A stretch of DNA of 64,000 nucleotides. Source: Platynereis dumerilii (taxonomy: Eukaryota; Annelida; Polychaeta; Phyllodocida; Nereididae). The position numbers and the translations under genes are program-made. The DNA lies in assembly GCA_026936325.1 (NCBI GenBank), contig JAPTHN010000018.1, forward strand, positions 12,977,658 to 13,041,657, written 5' to 3'. Every line of letters starts with the position of its first letter. The first letter of the stretch is position 1. The notes below the pieces were generated by a model, which was given only the letters and a program-made list of their open reading frames with translations, ran no database searches and was not told where the DNA came from. This document shows, piece after piece, positions 33,536-43,136 of the stretch.

Positions 33536-36500
33536 ATGGCAAAGCTTGCAATGAATGTATATATCATACTAACAACAATCATGGTGCTCTATACGTTGAC
33601 ATCAGTATCAGCTGCTTCCCTCAAGAAAGAACGTTCCAAAAGAAGCATCCTTGGCGATTGGATCCTCAACAAGAATTTCATGAAGAAGTACGAACGATCC
33701 GCAAGGTCCCTGGAATCACCCACAAAACTCAAAGTGGTAAGTGCAACCAACTAATATGCAAAAAAAAAATACCCATAAACTAAAATTCTTAATATTTTCT
33801 AAAGCAACGAACAGGTTGCCAACGTCAAATTACGTCATAGTGATATTATGAAACTTTAGTAAAAAGCAATATCATCCATGTATCCTAAGAGCAAATATCC
33901 CAAAGCTCTTGATTTATTGGGAACTTCTGTAATACAAGTAAACATAACAATCACCTGAACCACTTGATATTTTGTGGAGCAAAGAACAGGTTGGCAAAGT
34001 CATTAGTGATGTTCTGCAACTTATGCAAAAACCAATATCATCCATGTATCCTTCATCGTTTAACATGATTTAAGTATCCTATGGAGATTGGAGCTTTCTA
34101 GTTAGACATTTTAATACAATAACAATAGACTAAATCAGTTCGGAATTCCAATACCATGTGCCATAGCCCAGTACAATGAATTTTGGCAATGGTCTCTGCT
34201 AATTTTCAGAATATAATCATGTGACAATGGCACCATTGGTTAGTACACTATGCACATGCACAAAGTTGAGTAATCATAAAAATAATAGTCACTAATAAAA
34301 ACTTTCCAGAGCTAGGTGACTGAATGACCTGTGCATAATTGGGTTTCACAGGAGGTGAATGCATAGATAGATATGGTAAGTGCAGCCCTCTAAGGAGTTG
34401 ATTGATAATATGTAAATGGCACTGCCATGAAATTCGCGCAGCACTTTAAAAAGTTTTTGTAGGACTTAAAGTTTTACCATAACTTTCATGTTTATTTCAT
34501 ATTCAATGTATGAAAGGAGTTATGTAACTGTTTCAGAAAATTAGAAAGACAGATACATGGAAAGTCAGAGAAAAATGTAGAATAGCAAGATAAACTAGAC
34601 AAAAAATATAATAGATAAATAGATAAATATATCGATAAATAGAGAGATAAATAGATAGACAGATAGACAGATAGATATAATGACTGACAGATAGATAGAT
34701 AAATTGATAGATAGATATATATATTAAATAAATGGTAAAAAGGCAGACAGCACCGAAAGCTGTCAAAGTCAAGTCTATGTTAGATTGTTGGTATTACATA
34801 ATAGTATAAATATATAGTAATACAAAAACAATAACATTGCATGTAGATAATCTGTTCACTGTTACATAATCATCAGTTTATAAGATTATGTAACTTTAAT
34901 TTTGTTATGTTTTCTTGTTGTCTGATTGAAATTAAATGAATCACATGTTAATAATTTGATTTAGCTTGTCAATGCTAATAATTAACTATTTCATAAAAAT
35001 TATTGGTGCAGGATATATTACTAGAGAAAATTGAATTTTTAAGACACTTTTGAAGATGAATATGTTATGTTTTGTTAAATACGAAACTAAATCATTGATA
35101 AGAAGCTGGACCCACTTGACCTAATTCCAAACTGTGGACTGTTGATGTTGAGACCATCACTGCACAGATTTTTGAGTCTTCTCTTGCACTCAATTCGCTT
35201 CGCTCAACGGCCTTCGGCCGTTTCGCTGCGCGAATATTACGGGATACAGAGCAGGAGTCCTTAACATGTTGCACATTTACTCATGCAAGGGATCTTCAAC
35301 TTGCCCTGCACAGACACTGATACAAGGTGCCGCCAATTTAATGTCTCATCCAAACAACATCCAGCTGGGATTTCACTCATGAAGGTCAACTGAAAATTTG
35401 GGGTTCTCCAACTGGGGTTTGAACTCATGTAGGCAACGACCTGCAATGGAACAGGTGGGCACCTTAACCACTCTGCTTCAATCAACTGCCGGATTAGACC
35501 AGTTCAAAAAAGACTTTTTATTTTATTTCAATGCTGATCTCTTTGGAGACAACTAAAGTCATCTAATATACCAATATATTGGTGTCAAAATAAAGGAAAT
35601 TTCACCAGCTTTCATATGATACTATCCAAGTTGCTGTACAGTTAAAACTAATGAAGATACAAGGCAAAACATAACACCCCCCTCTGATATTTTTGGCATT
35701 TTCGACTAAATTAAACATTAAAACTTCAAGGCTCATGAGGCAGGCATTCCCGAAGTCCAAAATTTAAAAAAAATGTCATATTTGGTCATTCTACAGGTTG
35801 GAGAATGGGAATCACTGCATCCGCATTAAAATAAAATAAAAAGTCTTTTTGAACAGGTCTACTGCCGGATAGATAGATAGACAGATGGACAGAATGATAG
35901 ATAAATAGATAGATAGGTAGACATAGCAAGTGCAGCCCTTTAAAGCCAGTTCTTGGCACTGGCAGGGATTGGTTGATCAGATCAATGGGACAGAGAGGAG
36001 TCCCCGAAATTGGAATGTCACATTTTCAATCCATGGAAGCTGATTTTGAAAGAGATGTTCCTTTGTTACAGCTTATATAACTGTTACAGTTGACGTTCAG
36101 ACACTGACACAGTTGCATTTGTTTTGAACAAAACTTGAGCATGTTGAGCTATGTGGCGAATAATAGGATTTTGGAAATCTGCTTAGATTATGCGCATAAA
36201 CCCCACATTCTCCTGCACACAAAAGCAAACAATAAAAACAAAGAGCCTAAAACCATAAGCAGTTTAGCTCTGGCCTCCTTAACACACCCAGATAAACTAA
36301 TTAGGTGCCTTGAGCCCTTGACACAACACTTTCTGAATATGTCACAAGTCAACAGTCTTGCAACCTTTTTACAGCCAAACACTTTGATATAGAATTAGAG
36401 TGGACTGCGGCACTGTTAAAATGGCACTTTGTGTGTCATCATGCTGATGATTTGTTATGATCAAACCCAATACTTTCAATGTTAATTTGATTGAAGGAGA

Positions 36501-39500
36501 CTTATCTCACTTGTTGATGACAGCCAAACGAAAGGATTATGCATCTGATTTTCACTCTAAAATTTGTTATGAGAAGTCAAATGGCTTACTCTTGATCATG
36601 ACTAAACAAACAGCCTCTATGTTTCCCATGTTGAAAGTAGAGAATATGACACTTCATCGGCTATCATGAGTCACAAAGTGCCATTTTCACAGTGCCACAG
36701 TTCACTCCAATTCTATATCAAAGTGTTTGGCTGTAATAAAATTTAAAAAATTTGTAAGAATTCTCCATGAAAAGGACTGACAGACACCCTCTGAAAAGCT
36801 TAATGTTCACACTAATGTTTCCAACTCACTTGTCCATTCACAACACGTGTAACGACATCTCAGAGACGAACATGTTATTCAATATTTTTTTTAATCAAAA
36901 TTTCGGAATGATCTTTGATTAGGCATATTATTTTCCTTTAAAAGTTTTAACCAACACCTACCGACTGAGTGCATTAAACCGATCAATGGCACATTTTTAA
37001 AAGAAACTTCATGGTTCAACCCTAACCTGCAGAAACAACCTTATGGATTTAAACATTCTCTGATTTCTCTTTCTACATCCAATGATTAAAAAATTACCTG
37101 TAGAGACTTTCGCTCTGCTTAGCAAGCAGGCTTCTTCAGCACTGATGTTGCTTGTGCTGTTGTTGTATGCCAGTTTGAAAGAGGTGCGAAAGCTCATAAT
37201 CAGAGAATGTTTAATAGAACCATCCAGCGAGATGTTCAGAAAAACCTTTTGGATTACTTCACACAAAATACATTATTGTTTATCATTATTATATTTATAT
37301 AGCGCTACCATGCATATGCAAACAGTCATTCAGAGGCGCTTTTACAATCATCAATTATGAAATTGTGGGCTATACAATCACTTATTGGAAATTCATGGTT
37401 ACAATCGATCAGTCGAAAAGGCCAAAAAAAAATATACAAGAAATGAACCGGTTTGAATGTGCACAAAAAAATCCATTTATTTAGACACAGCAATAAATCT
37501 GTGAGAAATCCATGAAGCCAATACCATAAAGAATATTTCTATAATTCAATAAACAATTAACTACAAAAAAGATTCCTTCCTCACTAGACACATTCACAGG
37601 TCAATCAACTTTTTATAGTTCCATAAATCAATCCACCTGCCTATAGGACTCATAATGACCTTCTATGATATCTCATTAACATATTCACACAAGACTCCAG
37701 ACCTAGTTAGGGCATGACCTTGTCTATGAATGTCACAGGTCACTTTTATGATGACATCACTTGTCATTAACTCCTGTGACTTTTGTTTAGTTCATGGCTA
37801 TTGAGTATAATGAAATTCAAAGGATTTAATACCATTCCTTTTTCATTTTGGTTCCCCATCATAATTTTTTTGATTAAATAAGCATAATTTTTATTTGTCT
37901 AATCAGACTTAGACATACATGTACTAATTAGCCTCCTTATCATGTGATAGAAAAATCTTTTCTTTTCCTAATAATAGTGACTCAACCTTTTAATAATTTG
38001 ATGAAATCCACAGGCCTTAGTGAACAGACCTTTTAATAACAGTGACACAATCTTTTCTTTAAATGCCAAATTGGTTCCTAAATTTATTTTATTTATCATT
38101 TTTTAATTAATTTTTTATTATTATTATTTTTTTCACTTTAATACCTCTTTAAATTTTCTGATTAATTGATTTTTTTTTTATTCATCTCTTTTTTTTTTTT
38201 ACCTACCTTGAAACATCTATTAAAATAATATTACTATGTACCACTGTTGTATATATACACATAATTTTAAAAAAATTAGATGACATGAACACTAACTTAT
38301 TACATGTATGATCTATCTATTATATGAAATACATGTAAAACGTTATACAAATGTGCTAAATAAAGCCAATTTTCTCTCTCTCTCTCTCTCTAAAAATAGT
38401 GACTCAACCTTTTAATAATTTGATGAAATCCACAGGCCTTAGTGAATAGACCTATTAATAATAGTGAAACAATCTTTTCTTCTCCTAATAATAGTGATTT
38501 GACCTTTTAATAATTTGATGAAATCCACAGGCCTTAGTGACCAGACTTTTAAAAACAGAGAAACAATCTTTTCTTCTAATAATAGTAACTCAACCTTTCA
38601 ACATTTCAATAATTTGATGAAATCCACAGGCCTTACTGAACAGACCTTTTAATAATAGTGACAAAATCTTTTCTTCTCTTAATAATAGTGACTCAAGCTT
38701 CTAATAATTTGACAAAATCCACAGGCCTTAGTGAATGGACCTTTTAATAATAGTGACAAAATCTTTTCTTCTCCTAATAATAGTGACCCAACCTTCTAAT
38801 AATTTGATGAAATCCACAGGCCTTACTGAACAGACCTTTTAATAATAGTGACAAAATCTTTTCTTCTCCTAATAATAGTGACCCAACCTCTTAATAATTT
38901 GATGAAATCAACAGGCCTTAATGATTGACCATTTAATAACACAGTGATACAATCTTTTCTACTCTAACAACAGTGATTGACCTTTAGTAATTAGATGAAA
39001 TCCACAGGCCTTACTGAACAGACCTTTTAATGACAGTGATCCAATATTTTCCTCTCTCAATAATGAGTCAACCTTTTAATAATTTGATGAAATCCACAGG
39101 CCTTAGTGAATTGACCTTTTAATAATAGTGACACAATCTTTTCTTCTTCGAATAATAGTGACTCAACCTTCTAATAATTTGATGAAATCCACAGGCCTTA
39201 CTGAACAGACCTTTTAATAATAGTGACACAATCTTTTCTTCTCTTGGTAATAGTGACTCAACCTTTAAATAATTTGATGAAATCCACAGGCCCTAGTGAA
39301 TTGACCTTTTAATAACAGTGACCCAATCTTTTCTTCTCATAATAGTGACTCAACCTTTTAATAATTTGATGAAATCCACAGGCCTTAGTGAATTGACCTT
39401 TTAATAACAGTGACACAATCTTTTCTTCTCCTAATAATAGTGACTCAACCTTTTAATAATTTGATGAAATCCACAGGCCTTAGTGAACAGACCTTTTAAT

Positions 39501-40214
39501 AATAGTGACACAATCTTTTCTTCTCATAATAGTGACTCAACCTTTTAATAATTTGATGAAATCCACAGGCCTTAGTAACAGACCTTTTTATAATAGTGAC
39601 AAAATCTTTTGTTCTCTTAATAATAGTGACTCAACCTTTTAATAATTTGATGAAATCCACAGGCCTTAGTGAATTGACCTTTTAATCATAGTGACCTAAT
39701 CGTTTCTTCTTTTAATACCAATAACTCAGACTTTCAATAATTTGATGATGCAATCCACAGGCCTTAATGAAGTGACCTTTTAATAACAGTGACCCAATCG
39801 TTTCTTCTCTTCTTTTAACCATTGTAACTTGACCTTTTGACAATACTTGGGGAGGGCATTTAGCAGGTCTTCACCCCCTCAGCCTACTCTCATTTGGACA
39901 AATGATTGACCCCATAAACAGTGAAGTATTCAATAAAATCAAAAGTCACTTTGTTTTCTTTTCAGGAATCAATCACAAAACTAATCGAACCAGATGCGAA
40001 GAGGATTTTCTCCTTGCGAGCTCCTCACAGGATCGTGCGGTCGCCAGCCGCCTTTGACAGCTGCATGAACCAACTTAGGGAAAGACGTCGCTTCTCTACT
40101 GCCCAGAGATCGAGGGCGTGCAAACGATACTCCAACTGGGGAGACCAGTTGAAAAGGGGATCCCCACGACGCATCAACGACAGGGCAACCAACTGGTTCA
40201 ACTCTCTCGGATAA
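33536..40214 (+). CDS. secreted peptide-hormone-like precursor (149 aa)
   Basis: Two exons join in phase 0: 33536-33736 (donor gtg/gtaagt) and 39966-40214 (acceptor cttttcag, stop TAA). Residues 1-26 form a signal peptide (NVYIILTTIMVLYTLTSVSA). The rest is very basic with many convertase-type sites (KR 35-36, 79-80, 120-121, 130-131; RR 135-136) and two Cys (100 and 119). Cleavage at KR/KR would release YSNWGDQL (122-129). The last site leaves INDRATNWFNSLG (137-149), whose final Gly before the stop is a typical C-terminal amidation signal. SNWGDQL and TNWFNSL share an (S/T)NWxx(Q/S)L pattern. This supports a neuropeptide or hormone precursor, but I recognise no family. A different start at ATG 33551 (MNVYII) would still give a signal peptide. 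Confidence 0.7.
34608..34735. repeat. degenerate (GATA)n microsatellite
   Basis: GATAAATA, GATAGACA and GATA units; the complement matches the ATCT arrays elsewhere. Confidence 0.85.
35230..35490 (-). mobile_element. SINE family B copy
   Basis: It shares AGTCCTTAACATGTTGCACA, AGGGATCTTCAACTTGCCC and CCGCCAATTTAATGTCTCAT with the copies at 60040 and 62460. The tRNA-like head is on the right, with the word TTTGAACTCATGTAGGC in place of box B. Confidence 0.65.
35868..36020 (-). mobile_element. SINE family B, tail end with GATA repeats
   Basis: GATA-type repeats are followed by AAGTGCAGCCCTTTAAAGCC and GTTCTTGGCACTGGCAGGG, the conserved tail-proximal end of this SINE family. Confidence 0.65.
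36372..36733. mobile_element. MITE with about 65-bp TIRs and TA duplication
   Basis: The left end CAGCCAAACACTTTGATATA continues through GGCACTGTTAAAATGGCACT and pairs with the right end for about 65 bp with few mismatches. TA flanks both sides (36370-36371 and 36734-36735). A reverse, eroded copy lies at 28900-29211. It is non-coding and fits a Tc1/mariner-type non-autonomous family. Confidence 0.8.
37267..37345. mobile_element. retroposon-like 3' tail with TTATATAGCGC hairpin
   Basis: ATTATTATATTTATATAGCG, then a stem made of AGCGCT and GAGGCGCT, resembles in reverse the tail at 56345-56424 (GGCGCTGTATAAGTACTTAA plus ATT repeats). Probably two ends of one retroposon type. Confidence 0.4.
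37940..39850. repeat. 90-100-bp minisatellite, about 16 units, in the peptide-gene intron
   Basis: The phrase GATGAAATCCACAGGCCTTA recurs about 16 times (near 38003, 38414, 38517, 38618, 38708, 38806, 38903, 38993, 39085, 39180, 39277, 39367, 39463, 39554, 39647, 39745). It alternates with CCTTTTAATAATAGTGAC and CAATCTTTTCTTCT. Units within the block 38398-39800 are contiguous; the first is separated by an insertion at 38061-38397. The array ends about 120 bp before the second coding exon. Confidence 0.9.
38061..38397 (+). mobile_element. retroposon 3' end inserted in the minisatellite
   Basis: About 337 bp unrelated to the array separates unit 1 from unit 2. It ends GTGCTAAATAAAGCCAATTT followed by a (CT)n tail, which looks like a LINE/SINE 3' UTR with a simple-repeat tail. 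No coding part remains. Confidence 0.5.
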
Positions 40215-42097
40215 AATTATTAAATCACCATGAAACTGGGTCACCACTGACTCACCAGCACTTGTATATATATCAATGATAAAGGATATTAGCTACCTAT
40301 GGCTGAATGCTGATGGGACCACTCGCACAATTAACTATCAATCAACTATCATCCAAATTGATCCAATTAACCAATGATTTGTATCCTACCTGCAGCATAT
40401 TGTAATATTATTGTATATATAAATCTACTACATTCGATTCAATGTATACCATAATTATAATATTAAATCATAATATTATTGATATTATAGATCCTGATAA
40501 ATGGCTGTTAGCCATAATTATCTCATTGATCATGAACAATCCTTACTCTGTTAACTTCCATAATCTACAAGCATGTATTAATAGGCACATTAATCATTAC
40601 AATGGCTACTTGTTAAAGACCATCATGACAGCCAGAGGGCACAATATGTACTTCACAGTCAAGGAAACAGAAGTGATTACTATTACTAATTTCTATGTAT
40701 AAGATAGGATCTCCTGTGAGTCTGTGACATCACTGAAATTCTTGAAGTGGAACAGTCAAAAGTAATCACTTTGTTTTCCCTTGCTGTATCTTAAAATGTG
40801 TGGAACTTTGGACTAAGCCTAATCCTGTATGTGACTCTTGCCATGTTAAAAAAATTCCACACGAGAATTTTTTTAAGTTCAACAATAAAAACTCCTCCCC
40901 CACAAACAAATGCAATTCTCAACCCAGAATTAAATGTCATAACAATTTAATGATCATCTCTTCCGAGTTAATTTTCAATGAACTTCCATTCCAAGATTTT
41001 CTTTGTAAATATATAAATGTACATAGATAGCAATACTAAGAAATGTTTTTGTATTTTACATGTAATAAAACAATTTAATCAACACTTTTCTTTCTTGTTT
41101 TACATTTGTTATACAAAAATAAGGTTGGCAAATTTTGGCAATTCATCGAAGATCCATAACTTCAACATGTTTCAGAAAGACAAACATTTAACATACATGT
41201 ATGTGTAATAATTGCGTATTCAAATCTTCCAATGTGTATTCAAATAACAAGAGTATTGAACAGTTAAGAAACAACTGAGAACTTTCGACTTAGCACTTAA
41301 TTCCTTTTTGAATAAGCCTTATAATTTCTGCTATTGTTCAGTATGTTCACTGGAACTTACATTTTAGTTGCCACAATGTATGAATATACCTGGCAGTCCA
41401 GGACCAAGAACAACTTATTCTCCTCAACAGTTTTAAAATATCACAGAATTCACAAAAATACATCGAATATTAAACAGTAAGATACAGTGCACAACAATGA
41501 CAACATTTTAAAATTATTTTAAACAACACCTTGCTGACAAGCCTTAAAATTAAAAGGAATGAACTTGACTTTAATCATTTTCACAATTAAACAATTTTCA
41601 TGCTTTTTGAATACAATTTGTCAATTAGCACAACTGTAGGACTCATCTGATGTCAATCACCAAGGTACATAGTGTTGTCACTCAAATAATGTTGTGCCCA
41701 ATACCATTCAAAGACAATAACAGTTGAGATTCTTTAGAAAACATTGACAAAAAGACCTCATTTTCCTAATCTGAGAAAATAATATAAACACCCAAGCTAC
41801 ATATTAGGAAGGTAACCATTCAGGTTTCCAATAAAACACCAAGTAATCTATTTGATTACGTATTTTCAACCCCCCTCACTTCATAAAACTGTAAATAACA
41901 GAGCTCTTGGATAGCATTCCAATAAATAAATTGGAGAATTTTAACTTAATCGGTTAATTAGATAATTAAATAGATATGGTAATTTTAAGTTATTTCAATA
42001 TTTTGCCTTGGCAGTAGTACACCACTTGTGGTAATTCTTGCAGGATATGTTCAGATCAATATAATAAACAACCGAAACGTCAGTGGAGACATGTGAT
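40215..42097. other. no gene seen between peptide gene and VHL
   Basis: AT-rich sequence without a supported exon. The 3' UTR of the peptide gene probably occupies its start and the VHL 3' UTR its end. Confidence 0.4.
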
Positions 42098-42937
42098 TCA
42101 CTCCCCATCTCTCTCTTCGTACTGAAATCCGGGAGAAGGGGGATTTCTCAGATCGTGCAACAGTGTTCTTGGAATTTCCAACTGGTCCAGTTTGTTCTCG
42201 TTGATCCAGCCACGCACTGCCTGCAGTCCGCACTCTTTGAGAGAAAACACTGAAATAAATAAAGAAGTTTATAATATAACTGCCCGAAGACAATAATTCT
42301 TATTGTGTTTCATTTAAAGTGTTTATTGGAGACTCGCCAGTGAGACTCCAGTCTTATCAACAAGGCCAATAAAATGGGGTGCTTGTACTACATATTTTAG
42401 TTGAACTGGTAGCATGCAGCAATTGCTCTTATAAAAAAACATTCCATTATTATGACATCATGCACATTGGTAGGCATAATCACGAAATAAGCCCCGCATC
42501 TCTGACGGAATGAGCAGCAGCCTATGCTATTCAATGGTCTCGCTCGTTCCGTTATCAGAGGGCGGCTGCTATTTCGTGACTATGCCATTTTAAAGTTTAA
42601 TTAATTTTTAACTATTACCTGGAATGTCAAGGGTGACCAACTTCACGGGATCATTGGGATCCCACGGGGCGGGGAAGTGAACGGGTTGACCGTTGAGCAA
42701 ATATCTTTGTTGCGTCTCAGCGTCCCAGACTATCCAAGGATGAGTGACATAAGTGTCAACCCGGTAACTCTCTAGATAGTTCATAGTGATATAACTGACA
42801 ACTTTTCCCTCATAATTCACCCACAAAAGTTCAACCGGTCGCTTGATTCTCGACTGGAAGTAGACGAAAGAAACGACGTCATCGTGTTCTGACTTTACAA
42901 TCGGTTCTTCAGCTTCTATTTCGTTGTCTTGGTCCAT
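42098..42937 (-). CDS. VHL: von Hippel-Lindau tumour suppressor, E3 substrate receptor (156 aa)
   Basis: pVHL is the substrate-binding subunit of the Elongin B/C-Cullin2 E3 ligase that captures prolyl-hydroxylated HIF-alpha. Two exons: 42619-42937 (ATG at 42935-42937) and 42098-42249 (stop TGA), joined in phase 1. The beta domain is clear (VSFVYFQSRIKRPVELLWVN, VTHPWIVW, DIPVFSLKE); the helix region LQAVRGWINENKLDQLEIPR matches the human alpha domain. Human HIF-contact residues Tyr98, His115 and Trp117 are conserved, His110 is Asp and Ser111 is Thr. The protein ends soon after HDLRNPP, so the last human helix is mostly missing. The sole intron corresponds to human intron 2 (codon 155, phase 1); human intron 1 is absent. 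It lies head to head with UBE2T. Confidence 0.93.
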
Positions 42938-43136
42938 TTTATCCCTTTAAATTGCTTGATTTTGCTAACTTTTCAACTTCTGACACTTGTCAAATGTTTA
43001 CCACACTCCGTTCACGAGCGCACCTCATTTCTTGAAACGTCATCAAAAGTTGTGCACATGTGCAGGTGCGCGCGGAACAAGAAACAAGTTACAAAAAGTT
43101 GAAAAAGTTGAAAATTCGCCACAAAAACTCATAAAA
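42938..43136. promoter_or_regulatory. 199-bp presumed bidirectional promoter of VHL and UBE2T
   Basis: Only 199 bp separate the two divergent start codons, so both 5' UTRs and promoters must lie here or overlap the genes. There is no TATA box on either strand; the segment has scattered CpG (cgttcacgagcgcac, gcgcgcggaac) and a GAAACGTCATC word resembling a CRE half site. Confidence 0.6.

Larger units (their letters stand above)
33737..37940. other. first part of the peptide-gene intron: SINEs, microsatellite, MITE
   Basis: Intronic DNA. It contains SINE-B pieces at 34362-34405, 35230-35490 and 35868-36020, a GATA microsatellite at 34608-34735, a GC-rich hairpin (AACGGCCTTCGGCCGTT near 35198-35220), the TIR element 36372-36733 and a retroposon-like tail at 37267-37345 with TTATATAGCGC. 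No other exon was recognised. Confidence 0.5.

Noticed and set aside
33372-33554. Separate Arg-rich 60-residue protein upstream of the peptide gene
   Set aside because: Overlaps the precursor's start in another frame with no homology; more likely 5' UTR with a uORF.
36135-36392. Small coding exon in the peptide-gene intron
   Set aside because: Its end runs into the TIR element at 36372, no good splice borders, no recognisable sequence.
40140-40214. Kisspeptin-type peptide (NW and NS shared with the kisspeptin core)
   Set aside because: The C-terminus ends SLG-stop and lacks the GLRF/Y-amide that defines kisspeptins; the similarity is a few residues.
42987-43136. N-terminal extension of UBE2T from an upstream in-frame ATG
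   Set aside because: The family starts at MxRxxRLKKE; the upstream codons have no similarity and fall in the promoter segment.
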